A stretch of 64,000 bases of DNA. Source: Sphingomonas guangdongensis (GTDB lineage Bacteria > Pseudomonadota > Alphaproteobacteria > Sphingomonadales > Sphingomonadaceae). Both the position numbers and the translations under genes were made by a program. The DNA lies in assembly GCF_900199185.1 (NCBI RefSeq), contig NZ_OBMI01000001.1:186001-250000 (forward strand), in the 5' to 3' direction. The notes under the pieces are model-generated. The model saw only the letters and a program-made list of their open reading frames with translations, was not told the DNA's origin and ran no database searches. Numbering within the stretch: the stretch's first letter is position 1; each line of letters starts with the position of its first letter. Below, one piece after another: positions 38,117-46,874 of this stretch.

Positions 38117-40198
38117 GTGCTGCGCCAATATGAACTCGTCGATCGGGTCCTGAGTTACGATCCGCAGGCCAACGAGGCCATGCTCAACCGCGCCTATGTA
38201 TTCTCGGTCAACGCGCACGGGACGCAGAAGCGGGCAAGCGGCGATCCCTATTTCAGCCACCCGATCGAGGTTGCGGGCATCCTGACCGACCTGCACCTCG
38301 ACGACGAGACGATCACCACCGCGATCCTTCACGACACGGTGGAGGACACGGTCGCCACGTCGGAGGAGATCGAGCGGCTGTTCGGACAGAACGTCGCACG
38401 GATGGTCGACGGCGTCACCAAGCTCAGCAAGATCGAGGCCGAGACGGAGAGTCAGCGCGCGGCGGAGAACCTGCGCAAGTTCCTGCTCGCCATGTCCGAC
38501 GACATCCGCGTGCTGCTCGTCAAGCTCGCCGACCGGCTCCACAACATGCGCACCCTCCGCTTCATCGCCAAGCCGGAGAAGCGACGCCGCATCGCCAAGG
38601 AGACGATGGACATCTACGCGCCGCTCGCCGAGCGGATCGGCATGTACGAGTTCATGAAGGAGATGCAGACGCTCGCCTTCCGCGAGCTCGAGCCAGAGGC
38701 GCATGAATCGATCACCAAGCGGCTGGAGGCGCTGGAGAGCGAGGGTCACCGCGTCGACAAGATCGCGGACACGCTGACCACCCTGCTCGAGCGCGGCGGC
38801 ATCCACGCCGAAGTGTCCGGCCGGCAGAAGCACCCTTATTCGATCTGGCGCAAGATGTCGGAGCGACACGTCAGCCTGGAGCAGCTGTCGGACGTGATCG
38901 CGTTCCGCGCGATCGTGGAGACGGAAGAGGAGTGCTACCGGGCGCTTGGCCTCATCCACCGCAAGTGGCCGCTCGTCCCCGGCCGCTTCAAGGATTACAT
39001 CTCGACCCCCAAGCGCAACGGCTACCGTTCGCTCCACACCTCCGTCTTCTTCGGGGAGAATACCCGAGTCGAGGTGCAGATCAGGACGCGGGCGATGCAC
39101 GCGCAGGCCGAGTACGGGATCGCGGCGCACTGGGCGTACAAGCAGAATGAGGTGCGCCCCGACACCCAGGTCAGCTGGGTCCGCGACTTGGTCGAGATCC
39201 TGGAAGCGGCGGACAGCCCGGAGGAGCTGCTGGAGCACACCCGGATGGCGATGTACGCCGACCGCATCTTCGCCTTCTCCCCCAAGGGCGAGCTGATCCA
39301 GCTTCCCAAGGGCGCGACCCCGATCGACTTCGCCTACGCCGTTCATACCGATCTCGGCGACCAGGCGGTGGGCGCCAAGATCAACGGCCGGATGGCCCCC
39401 TTGCGCACCGAGCTGCAGAACGGCGACAGCGTCCAGATCCTGCGGTCGAAGGCGCAGACGCCGCAAGCCAACTGGCTCAACTTCGCAATTACTGGCAAGG
39501 CGCGCGCCGCGATCCGCCGGCACCAGCGCAACAAGGAACGCGACGAAACGCTGGCACTCGGCCGCAAGCTCTACGACGACATCGTCCAGCGCCTGCCGAC
39601 CCCGATCGGCACGGACGCTGTGCTCGCGGGGCTGCAGCGGCTGAAGCTCGCCGACGAGGACGCGCTGGCGGAGGCGATCGCCCGTCGCAAGCTCTCCGAC
39701 GCGCAGGTCATGGAGGCGCTGATGCCGGGATCGGCCGGCGGCGAGGACGCACACCGCGCGCCGCCGCAGCGCCACGCGATCACGATCACCGGGCTGACGC
39801 CGGGCGTCGCCTTCGACCTCGCCGAATGCTGCCGGCCGGTGCCCGGCGACCGCATCGTGGGCATCCGCCGCGAGGACGCGGGGATTGCGGTGCACGAGAT
39901 CGGCTGCCCCAACATCGGCGAGGACGGTGACTGGGTCGACCTCGCCTGGGGCGAGGGCGCGGAGGGCGGGATCGCGCGGATCGCCGTGACGCTGAAGAAC
40001 GAACCCGGCGCACTGGGCGCGATCGCAACCGTGATCGGCGGGCACAAGGCCAACATCCTTGGGCTGCGGATGGACAACCGCGACACGACCTTTCACACCA
40101 ACACCATCGACCTTGAGGTGCGCAACAACGCGCATCTCACCCGCCTGCTCGCTGCGCTGCGCGCCGCCGACGCGGTCAGCGACGCCGTTCGCGCGTGA
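38117..40198 (+). CDS. Bifunctional (p)ppGpp synthetase/hydrolase (RSH)
   Basis: Controls the stringent response by making and degrading (p)ppGpp. It has 693 residues. The HD hydrolase domain is intact (H72-D73 in ILHDTVEDT; VKLADRLHNMRTL), so degradation is expected. The synthetase domain has GRFKDYISTPKRNGYRSLHT near residue 295 and the EVQIRTRAMHAQAEYGIAAH block, so synthesis is likely too. TGS (residues about 386-445) and ACT (about 620-690) domains follow. This is the usual single RSH of alphaproteobacteria, often named SpoT or Rel. GTG start; a lipoprotein gene overlaps its stop. Confidence 0.97.
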   Translation: MLRQYELVDRVLSYDPQANEAMLNRAYVFSVNAHGTQKRASGDPYFSHPIEVAGILTDLHLDDETITTAILHDTVEDTVATSEEIERLFGQNVARMVDGVTKLSKIEAETESQRAAENLRKFLLAMSDDIRVLLVKLADRLHNMRTLRFIAKPEKRRRIAKETMDIYAPLAERIGMYEFMKEMQTLAFRELEPEAHESITKRLEALESEGHRVDKIADTLTTLLERGGIHAEVSGRQKHPYSIWRKMSERHVSLEQLSDVIAFRAIVETEEECYRALGLIHRKWPLVPGRFKDYISTPKRNGYRSLHTSVFFGENTRVEVQIRTRAMHAQAEYGIAAHWAYKQNEVRPDTQVSWVRDLVEILEAADSPEELLEHTRMAMYADRIFAFSPKGELIQLPKGATPIDFAYAVHTDLGDQAVGAKINGRMAPLRTELQNGDSVQILRSKAQTPQANWLNFAITGKARAAIRRHQRNKERDETLALGRKLYDDIVQRLPTPIGTDAVLAGLQRLKLADEDALAEAIARRKLSDAQVMEALMPGSAGGEDAHRAPPQRHAITITGLTPGVAFDLAECCRPVPGDRIVGIRREDAGIAVHEIGCPNIGEDGDWVDLAWGEGAEGGIARIAVTLKNEPGALGAIATVIGGHKANILGLRMDNRDTTFHTNTIDLEVRNNAHLTRLLAALRAADAVSDAVRA

Positions 40199-40587
40199 GG
40201 GCACACGGACTGCTGCCGATCGCGGCGGTCCTGCTCGCCGGCTGCGACCGCCCCGCCGCTCCTGCCGATGACGAGGTGCCCGCGTCGGAGAACGCCCAGC
40301 GCGCGGCGGCGATCGCGAGCGAACGGGCCTGGATCGATCGCATGCGGTCCGACACGCAGCGCAACGCCGCGCTCGCCGCCGCGCTCGACAATGCGGCGAT
40401 GATCGACGACCCGTTCGCCCACCTGTTCACGCCGGAGCCGGTGCCGACCCCGGCCGCCGAGCCGACGCCGCCTACACCGGCCCCGCCGCCCAGCGAGGAC
40501 GAGCTGCGCGCGGCGGAAGCCGCGGTCCGCAACGCAATGAAGGCACGCAGAGCAACTGACGCCGCGCCTCCCGATCTTGAACAATAG
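40195..40587 (+). CDS. Small proline-rich lipoprotein, unknown
   Basis: A 130-residue protein with a lipoprotein signal: MRAHGLLPIAAVLLAGC, lipobox LAGC. The mature part is Ala-rich with a helical stretch, then a Pro-Thr linker (TPEPVPTPAAEPTPPTPAPP) and another short helix. The GTG start overlaps the RSH stop (GTGA), so it is translated with it. I do not recognise the family. Confidence 0.7.
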   Translation: MRAHGLLPIAAVLLAGCDRPAAPADDEVPASENAQRAAAIASERAWIDRMRSDTQRNAALAAALDNAAMIDDPFAHLFTPEPVPTPAAEPTPPTPAPPPSEDELRAAEAAVRNAMKARRATDAAPPDLEQ

Positions 40588-40617
40588 TTAGTGGCCTAAG
40601 CATCTCGGTGCATGATC

Positions 40618-40635
40618 ATACCCTATTCGGGGTAT
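40618..40635. promoter_or_regulatory. ACCC-N6-GGGT inverted repeat upstream of the response regulator
   Basis: ATACCC-TATTCG-GGGTAT is a perfect 6-6-6 inverted repeat 206 bases before the regulator start. A close relative (ACCC-CTATTC-GGGT) lies upstream of the second LuxR regulator at 43168-43181. The surrounding 253-base gap is AT-richer than the window and holds no gene. Confidence 0.4.
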
Positions 40636-40781
40636 TGGCCGTTCGATGTACCGAAATTAGAAGGTTCAGGGGCGGAGATCATACGAATTAGACACAAGAA
40701 CGGCACTTTAGTATAGTATCCGAAACTCGTAGCCTCGCTGATTCGAGTTCGCTCATCGTTGATTAGATTGAGTTTTCATGA

Positions 40782-40801
40782 CTGTCCCCATCGGGGGACA
40801 G
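40782..40801 (+). promoter_or_regulatory. Hairpin upstream of the response regulator gene
   Basis: CTGTCCCC-ATCG-GGGGACAG is a perfect 8-4-8 inverted repeat 39 bases before the ATG. It could be a leader hairpin or an operator. Confidence 0.5.
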
Positions 40802-40840
40802 CGAGCTCGCGGAGAGAATAGGGGTCGGGGGAGGATCGCT

Positions 40841-41527
40841 ATGCAAGCCAAGGTCAACGTCGCCTTGATCGGCAAAAATCTCATTTTGCGGGAGGGGCTG
40901 CAGCGCATTCTCTCGGATGCCGGCTTCGTCGTAAGCCAATCGCTCGACGTCGCCGGCCGATTTTCGGAAACAGAAGCAAACCCTGTCGCTATCCTCCTGG
41001 ACGAGTCCCGGCTGACCTTGCGCGACGACGTGGAGCATATCCGCTCGACCTCTCCCGGGGCCCGCATCGTCTGCATGGTCGCCGACTTCGACTATAATGA
41101 CATGTGCCGGGCCTTTGGCCTCGGCGTCGATGGACTGCTGACCCGCGAGATCGCCTGCCCTTCGCTGATCGCGAGCCTTCAACTGGTCGCGGCCGGCGAA
41201 AAGGTCGTCCCATCGAAGCTCGTTGAGACGCTGAAGCAACTTCAATCGACCCAAGTGACCAGCCATGCGGAAGCCGCGATCAGCAGTGCGCGGTTGACCG
41301 AGCGCGAAGTAGAGATCCTGAACCTGCTCTCGCTCGGGTACCCGAACAAGCTGATCTCGCGCAAACTGGATATCAGCGATGCGACCGTGAAGGTTCACGT
41401 CAAGGCCCTGATGCGCAAGCTCCAGGTGCAGAACCGCACGCAAGCCGCGATCTGGGCACGCCGGCAGGGTCTCCCACAGGTCCCCGCCGACTCTGTGCCG
41501 GAGCCGCGCGTCGGCGTGAACTGCTGA
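40841..41527 (+). CDS. LuxR/NarL-type response regulator with atypical receiver
   Basis: A 228-residue regulator. The C-terminal LuxR-type HTH is clear (ARLTEREVEILNLLSLGYPN, KLISRKLDISDATVKVHVKA). The N-terminal receiver-like domain keeps an Asp in AILLDESRL but lacks the acidic pair after strand 1 (VALIGKNLILREG) and the strand-5 Lys (LLTREIA). It may therefore work without phosphorylation. ATG at 40841 has GGGGGAGGA upstream; the frame extends to 40778 but that part overlaps the hairpin. Near a second LuxR regulator and RTX genes. Confidence 0.85.
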   Translation: MQAKVNVALIGKNLILREGLQRILSDAGFVVSQSLDVAGRFSETEANPVAILLDESRLTLRDDVEHIRSTSPGARIVCMVADFDYNDMCRAFGLGVDGLLTREIACPSLIASLQLVAAGEKVVPSKLVETLKQLQSTQVTSHAEAAISSARLTEREVEILNLLSLGYPNKLISRKLDISDATVKVHVKALMRKLQVQNRTQAAIWARRQGLPQVPADSVPEPRVGVNC

Positions 41528-41679
41528 CCCGACAGTAACGAACGCCGCCGCTGGCTATCAGTTGCCCGTTTTTGCTGATGGATTGCCGTGGTTGCTCTTC
41601 CGGCCGAGCGGTCCAGCCTCTAAGTTGCGACGGATCAGCGAGGATTCGTCCGTTTGCTCCTTATTCCGGACCCTTTCGC

Positions 41680-41988
41680 ATGACTGACGGCGGCACGCCG
41701 CTGTCGCGCGTCATCGTTGTCGACGCCTTGATGCGCCAAGCGGCACTCGATCTCGGCGTCGCCAGCGATCCTGCCCTCGTTGATGCGAGTGCATCGATCT
41801 CGCGGATCTATGCGGGCCTGCTCGATGCCGGAGCGGACCAGGCGGAGGTAGCTCTCGCCGCGCTCGGCGCGATGATCGGCCTGTTCGACCATGCCGGATT
41901 GCTGGCCGAATTGCCGGCAGTGCTTCGCCAGGCCGCTGATACGATCGAGGACGAACAGCCAAAGCCTGCACCACCATTCATTCGGTGA
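41680..41988 (+). CDS. Small protein of unknown function
   Basis: A 102-residue, largely helical acidic protein (RVIVVDALMRQAALDLGVAS, ALVDASASISRIYAGLLDAG, AALGAMIGLFDHAGLLAELP) with no signal peptide or membrane segment. No strong ribosome site is seen, and the frame continues upstream to 41572. It sits between the two LuxR regulators and overlaps the end of the second by 11 bases tail to tail. No family recognised. Confidence 0.5.
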   Translation: MTDGGTPLSRVIVVDALMRQAALDLGVASDPALVDASASISRIYAGLLDAGADQAEVALAALGAMIGLFDHAGLLAELPAVLRQAADTIEDEQPKPAPPFIR

Positions 41989-43093
41989 TCTGGGGCCTTG
42001 AGCTGCGGCGCTGGTCGGCCGTCGCGGCAATGGCACCGTCTTCTTCGATTGCGAGGCAGATTGGCGGGGTCAGGCCGGCCAGCAGGACCGCGAGTTCGAG
42101 TTGTCCGCCGATACCCAGCTTTCCATATATCCGCTTCAGGTAGGTCCGCGCGGACTGCGGCGACAGGTGCAGTGCGGCGCTCGCCTCGGTCAACGCGCCT
42201 TGCCGGACGAGCGTCGCGAGGAACCTGGCTTCGGAGGGTAGCAGACCGAAGATGCCGGCGAGCTGGCGCGTGAACGCCTCGATTGGCAGCTGCGGCACGG
42301 CCGCCAGCACGACATCGCCGTGGACGATTGAGGCAAGCGGCTGCAGCAACAGCAACGACCGGATTGATCCGCGCAGATCGATGATGTGCGGCCGTGATGC
42401 CGAGGCGTGCCCGTTCGAGGCCGGCCTGGCGAGGGTCGACCAGATGACGTGGGTGACGCCGGGCTGCCGCGCCAGCAGACGACCGTCCAGACTGACCGAG
42501 AGAAGATCGCCGGCGCGCAGCATCTGGCGGGCGACCTCGTTGTTCCACAACAGGTGACCGCGCCGGTCGAGCAGCATGAGCGCGACCGAGAGACTGTCCG
42601 TCACTCCTTCGAGATAGCGCAACTGGATCGCGCGCTGCGCGTCGAGACTGCGCGACAGGGCATGGCGGCTCAGCACCGCCCGTAGGCGGACCTCCCGATC
42701 CGGATCGATCGGCTGGCCATGTCGGCTACCCAGCAGCAGCCAGAGCGCCTGTGACTGGTCGACGCTGCTGCAACTCGCGCGAAGCAAGCTGCACGGAAAG
42801 GGCGCCGGACAGTCCAGCGCGGTGAGATCGAGTTCCGACATCACGTCGGTGTTGATGCCGATCTGATGCCGTCGTTCGTGCAGCCAGGGCAGGAACTCGG
42901 CGACGCGAATATCCTCAGGCTGAAGCCCGGCGGCGAGCAGCAGCTCGCACGGGCCGGCGACGCCACGTTCGACCACGGCGATTGTGATGTCGCATCCCGA
43001 CTGCTCGCGCAGCATGTTCCAGACCACGTCGTCGTGCACGACCGTGATCGTCGCCGGATCGGGCGCGTCCGCAACCGGTGCACTGGTGATCAT
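41978..43093 (-). CDS. LuxR-family regulator with PAS-like sensor region
   Basis: A 371-residue protein. The C-terminal 65 residues form a LuxR-type HTH (LLPSEARFLATLVRQGALTE, ASAALHLSPQSARTYLKRIY, GKLGIGGQLELA). The middle (SVALMLLDRRGHLLWNNEVARQML) resembles a PAS fold. The N-terminal 150 residues are not recognised. The architecture matches orphan PAS-LuxR regulators of alphaproteobacteria. Its upstream region has the ACCC-N6-GGGT element and is shared with the end of the RTX gene. It is a plausible local regulator for the RTX/FG-GAP genes. Confidence 0.8.
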   Translation of the reverse strand: MITSAPVADAPDPATITVVHDDVVWNMLREQSGCDITIAVVERGVAGPCELLLAAGLQPEDIRVAEFLPWLHERRHQIGINTDVMSELDLTALDCPAPFPCSLLRASCSSVDQSQALWLLLGSRHGQPIDPDREVRLRAVLSRHALSRSLDAQRAIQLRYLEGVTDSLSVALMLLDRRGHLLWNNEVARQMLRAGDLLSVSLDGRLLARQPGVTHVIWSTLARPASNGHASASRPHIIDLRGSIRSLLLLQPLASIVHGDVVLAAVPQLPIEAFTRQLAGIFGLLPSEARFLATLVRQGALTEASAALHLSPQSARTYLKRIYGKLGIGGQLELAVLLAGLTPPICLAIEEDGAIAATADQRRSSRPQITE

Positions 43094-43167
43094 GAGGGAA
43101 AGGCGACCTGTTCCAAGAGCGAGCAGGTAGCAGCCAGCGCTGATCCAGCCCGATGCTATTAAGCATT

Positions 43168-43181
43168 ACCCCTATTCGGGT
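43168..43181. promoter_or_regulatory. ACCC-N6-GGGT element upstream of the LuxR regulator
   Basis: ACCC-CTATTC-GGGT lies 75 bases before the LuxR start on the minus strand. It shares CCCTATTCGGG-like sequence with the inverted repeat at 40618-40635. Confidence 0.4.
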
Positions 43182-43212
43182 GGCGTCGCGCCCACGCGGC
43201 GGACCGCTAGCG

Positions 43213-43254
43213 CAAAAAGGATGGGTGGGAGGGGGATGAAGGGCCCTCCCACCC
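43213..43254 (-). terminator. Intrinsic terminator of the RTX protein gene
   Basis: On the minus strand GGGTGGGAGGG pairs with CCCTCCCACCC (11 bp, 10-base loop), followed by ATCC and TTTTT. It starts 38 bases after the RTX stop. Confidence 0.85.
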
Positions 43255-43291
43255 GACGTCGGGGGGCTACCGACGTATGGCTAGCTGCCGA

Positions 43292-45370
43292 TCAGACGAA
43301 CTGAACCAGGTCGTAGCCGGCGTTGCCCTGGCTGAAGGCGTTGATGTCCGCGATCGAGTCGAACGCGAACACGCCGGGCAGGCCGCTGGTCAGGCCGTTG
43401 ACGACGATGGTGTGCGCACCGAAGGTGATGGTGGTGTTGGTGCCGTTGTCGGACACGACAAAGGCCGCCAGGTTCACCATCAGCGGATTGGCGACGTCGA
43501 TCTGGATCGTGTCCTTGTTCGCCATGGACAGGTCGAGGATCGTGTCGGTGCCGCTGTTGTCGTTGTCGCCACCGTCCTGGTCGAACCAGAAGACGTCCCG
43601 GCCGCTGCCGCCACGCAGCGAATCGTTGCCGTTGCCGCCGACCAGGAAGTCGTCGCCATTGCCGCCCGACAGGACGTCGTTGCCGTCGTCGCCGTAGACG
43701 CGGTCGTTGCCGGCGTCACCGTAGACGAAGTCGGTGCCCTCACCGCCGTAGACGGTGTCGTTGCCGGCGTCGCCGTGAACGACGTCGTCCCCGAACTCGC
43801 CATCGACAAGATCGTCGCCGCTAGCACCGGACAGGTTGTCGTTTCCGAGATCACCGTAGAGGCGATCGTTGTCGTCGCCGCCATCCATGGTGTCGTTGCC
43901 GATGCCGCCGAACATGTAGTCGACACCGTCATTGCCGAACAGGATGTCGTTCCCGGCGTCGCCGTAGATGTCGTCGGCGCCGGAGTTGCCGTAGATGGTG
44001 TCGTTTCCGTCACCGCCGCTCAGATAGCCGCTCTCGGCCAGATCGATGTCGCCGTCATTGTCGGCACCGCCGTAAATGACGTCGTCACCATCCTGACCGA
44101 GGATCCGGTCGCCGCCGCCTTCACCGAACAGCGTGTCGTTGCCGGCGCCGCCCTCGATCAGGTCCGCCCCCTGCTGCCCGTGGATCGCGTCAGCACCGTC
44201 GCCACCGAACAGGAGATCGGCTCCGGCACCGCCGTAGATCTCGTCGTTGCCGCCGTCGCCGAACATCTCGTCGACTCCATCGGCACCGTTCAGGACGTCG
44301 TTGCCCTCACCGCCCGAGACATAGTCGTTACCGGCGCCCGCCTGGACCCAGTCGGCGCCGACGCCGCCCAGGATTCGGTCGTTGCCGGTGTCGCCGTACA
44401 GCGTGTCGTCGCCTTCGCCGCCGTCGACGAAGTCATCGCCGAGCTGGCCGTCGATGCGGTCGTTGCCAGCACCGCCGAGGAGCGTGTCGTTGCCGCCCTC
44501 GTCCGTGTCGATGCCGTCGCTGCCCGGCACGCTGCCATTGTCGCCACCGGGCGCGTCGTTGCCGTCATCGCCGTAGATGAAATCGTCACCGGTGCCGCCA
44601 TCAACCGTGTCGGCACCTTGGCCGCCGCGGATGGTGTCGCTACCCGAGTCGCCGTTGACGCGATCGTTGCCGGTGCCAGCCCAGATTGTGTCGTTGCCAT
44701 CGCCGCCCGAGATCATGTCGAGGCCGCTGTTGCCCTGGATCAGGTCGTTGCCGGTGTTGCCGAGCATGACGTCGTTGTCTTCGCCGCCGGACATGTCGTC
44801 GTTGCCGTCGCCGCCGGACATCTGGTCGTTGCCGGTGCCGCCGTTCAGCTTGTCGTCGCCGGTCTCGCCCCAGATGGCGTCATTGCCGGAATCGCCCGAC
44901 ATGACGTCGCCGCCGCCGCCGCCCCACATGGTGTCGTTGCCGGCACCGCCCGTCATGTTGTCGATGCCGTCCATCCGGCTGACAACGCTGTTGGTGCCGG
45001 TGGAGGTATCGACCTCGTCACCGAACATCAGGTCGTCGCCGTTGCCGCCCGACAGCCAGTCGTTGCCGCTCGCCAGACGGGTTGCGTCCGTGCCCGGCAG
45101 AGTGTCCGATCCGGTTCCGCCGATCAGCACGTCGTTGCCGTCGTTGCCCTCGATAATGTTCTGATTGTAGTTGCCGAAGACGATGTCGTTACCGCCCATG
45201 CCGCGGGCATTGGCCGGCTGGAACGATGCGGATCCCGGTGTCCGCAGGTTGATGAAATTGTTCAGGTCGTCGCCGGTCTGCCACGCCGAACCGGTCGGTG
45301 CGGTCGACGGCAGCGGGGTGACGGGCGTATCGGGCCCCGAAATCGGGGGCGCTGGACGAGTGCGTGCCAT
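43292..45370 (-). CDS. Large RTX calcium-binding repeat protein
   Basis: A 692-residue protein, almost entirely GGxGxD nonapeptide repeats (several dozen, roughly residues 58-580), the Ca2+-binding beta-roll of type I secreted proteins. The N-terminal 45 residues are Pro-rich and carry no signal peptide. The C-terminal 110 residues (DVFWFDQDGGDNDNSGTDTI, ending in GYDLVQFV) match a type I secretion signal region. No enzymatic domain is visible, so it is likely a surface, matrix or adhesive protein. AAGGAG upstream fits the ATG. Transport genes (ABC, MFP, TolC) are not in the window. Confidence 0.92.
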   Translation of the reverse strand: MARTRPAPPISGPDTPVTPLPSTAPTGSAWQTGDDLNNFINLRTPGSASFQPANARGMGGNDIVFGNYNQNIIEGNDGNDVLIGGTGSDTLPGTDATRLASGNDWLSGGNGDDLMFGDEVDTSTGTNSVVSRMDGIDNMTGGAGNDTMWGGGGGDVMSGDSGNDAIWGETGDDKLNGGTGNDQMSGGDGNDDMSGGEDNDVMLGNTGNDLIQGNSGLDMISGGDGNDTIWAGTGNDRVNGDSGSDTIRGGQGADTVDGGTGDDFIYGDDGNDAPGGDNGSVPGSDGIDTDEGGNDTLLGGAGNDRIDGQLGDDFVDGGEGDDTLYGDTGNDRILGGVGADWVQAGAGNDYVSGGEGNDVLNGADGVDEMFGDGGNDEIYGGAGADLLFGGDGADAIHGQQGADLIEGGAGNDTLFGEGGGDRILGQDGDDVIYGGADNDGDIDLAESGYLSGGDGNDTIYGNSGADDIYGDAGNDILFGNDGVDYMFGGIGNDTMDGGDDNDRLYGDLGNDNLSGASGDDLVDGEFGDDVVHGDAGNDTVYGGEGTDFVYGDAGNDRVYGDDGNDVLSGGNGDDFLVGGNGNDSLRGGSGRDVFWFDQDGGDNDNSGTDTILDLSMANKDTIQIDVANPLMVNLAAFVVSDNGTNTTITFGAHTIVVNGLTSGLPGVFAFDSIADINAFSQGNAGYDLVQFV

Positions 45371-45651
45371 GGTGCTCTGCTCCTTGAACTATCCCTCCGC
45401 TCGACTGAGCGTGCGCCGACTCATCGCCGGACGCGGGCAGAGCAATGTCAGCGTAGCAACGCACCCCGTATCCCCGGACAGGGACAAGATTCCAAAGGGT
45501 GACGCGGCCCAAAAGTAGTACTTTGTTAACCAACGCAAATAACTAAGCTACGGCGGAACAAAGGATTATTCGGGCACCGACGCCGCTTTTTGGCGTTCGG
45601 CGCAGAATTGGTCCAGAATTGGGACAGTTCTTATTTGAGGAGTCGGTCAGC

Positions 45652-46701
45652 TCACTTGTGATCAACGAACGTGCTGATGGCCGGTCCGATGAAGCCGATC
45701 GCCTCTACCTCGCGGGTCGCGGGCAGGACGGCCACGTCGTAAAGTTCGGTCACCTCCGCCTCGAAGCGCAGCCACTCAAGGGTGCGTCCGCGCTCCAGGT
45801 CCACGACGATCAGCCCGCAGCGGGCGGCGCTGTCGCGCGCGGCAAGTTCAGCGTCGAGCGCGAGTCCCTCGAAGCTGTGATTCCGTCGCGGACGCGAGAG
45901 GCCGATGATCGCGTGAGATCCGGTGATCGCGAGACCGCGCGCGAAGCCCGGGCAGAAGGCGATCTCGTCGACTGACCCGGACTGCCGGTCGATCGAGACG
46001 AGTCGGCCGCGCCCGGAATCGAGCAGCAGCAGTCGCCCGTCGTGCACGCGCGGCGAGTGCGGCATGGACAGTCCGCCGGCGATCACCTCTCCGCTCGCGA
46101 TGTCGATGGCGACGCCGCCGTCCCGCCGCCGCTCGCGCCAGCCGTCCAGCACGTCCGACCGGCTGACCGCGGTTGCGATCGAGGTCCGGCCATCCTCCGT
46201 CGCCAGGCCGTTCAGGTGGCAGCGATCCTCCTGCGTCACCGCCGAGATGAAGGCGGGACGCCACAGCGGTCGAAAACTGGCATTCGTCGCCACGGTCGCG
46301 ATCAGGTTGAAGGCGGTGGCGACAAAGACCGGCGCTGGTCGACCCTCCACATCGCTCAGCGCGATGTCGTGGATGTCGATCGCGCCCGTCACGAACCCCT
46401 GCCTGGGCACGAACCGGGTCAGCCCCGGATCGGAGTCGTCCGCGGTGCGGGTGAAACGCCACAGCATCGCCTCGCTGCTCACCAGCAGCTCGCGTCCGTC
46501 ACTCCAGAGACCCTGGCAGCGCGGCAGCCGGCGCTCGTGGACGCGCAACGTCCCGTTTGCGCGGCGGCTGATGAAGATCAGCCGACCCGTCTGATAGGTT
46601 GTCAGCGCGATGCTGATGTCGTGGTGCGCCAGCCAATCAGCAAAGCCCGGCGACGCCAGCACTGGCGCGGACACCGCCTCGGTCGAACCATATTCGGCCA
46701 T
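45652..46701 (-). CDS. TIGR03032-family protein
   Basis: A 349-residue protein of the TIGR03032 family. Matching segments include FADWLAHHDISIALTTYQTG, RCQGLWSDGRELLVSS, AIDIHDIALSDVEGRP, LWRPAFISAVTQEDRCHLNG, VSRSDVLDGWRERRRDGGV, LSMPHSPRVHDGRLLLLDSG and FCPGFARGLAI. The fold is probably a beta-propeller; no signal peptide is seen. Function is unknown, but members often sit near secreted or calcium-binding proteins and glycan genes. ATG at 46701 has GGGGGAGGG upstream. It is divergent from the FG-GAP/RTX gene. Confidence 0.88.
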   Translation of the reverse strand: MAEYGSTEAVSAPVLASPGFADWLAHHDISIALTTYQTGRLIFISRRANGTLRVHERRLPRCQGLWSDGRELLVSSEAMLWRFTRTADDSDPGLTRFVPRQGFVTGAIDIHDIALSDVEGRPAPVFVATAFNLIATVATNASFRPLWRPAFISAVTQEDRCHLNGLATEDGRTSIATAVSRSDVLDGWRERRRDGGVAIDIASGEVIAGGLSMPHSPRVHDGRLLLLDSGRGRLVSIDRQSGSVDEIAFCPGFARGLAITGSHAIIGLSRPRRNHSFEGLALDAELAARDSAARCGLIVVDLERGRTLEWLRFEAEVTELYDVAVLPATREVEAIGFIGPAISTFVDHK

Positions 46702-46874
46702 TCGTCCCTCCCCCGAATACAACCAAGTCATAATCGCGCCGGAAAGCAAACGGATGATCCTTGGTCGTACTACCTTTGAGCGATTGCTCGCCTCTCGCCA
46801 TCACCGCCAACATGTCCGCGAGTGGGGGCACCGGTGTGCCATGCATTCCTACGGGTCAAGCAAAGGGCGTCACT

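Noticed and set aside
38111..40204. A 697-codon open frame antisense to the RSH gene
   Set aside because: Same GC-skew artefact; the RSH protein on the other strand has all catalytic motifs.
43292..45370. CRISPR or tandem DNA repeat in the RTX region
   Set aside because: The periodicity is 27 bases with variable codons and no spacers, as expected for RTX nonapeptide coding.
43277..45502. A 741-codon open frame antisense to the RTX protein with VDxVVAGVAV repeats
   Set aside because: The repeat pattern is the mirror of the RTX nonapeptide codons. The RTX strand has a ribosome site, family motifs and a terminator.
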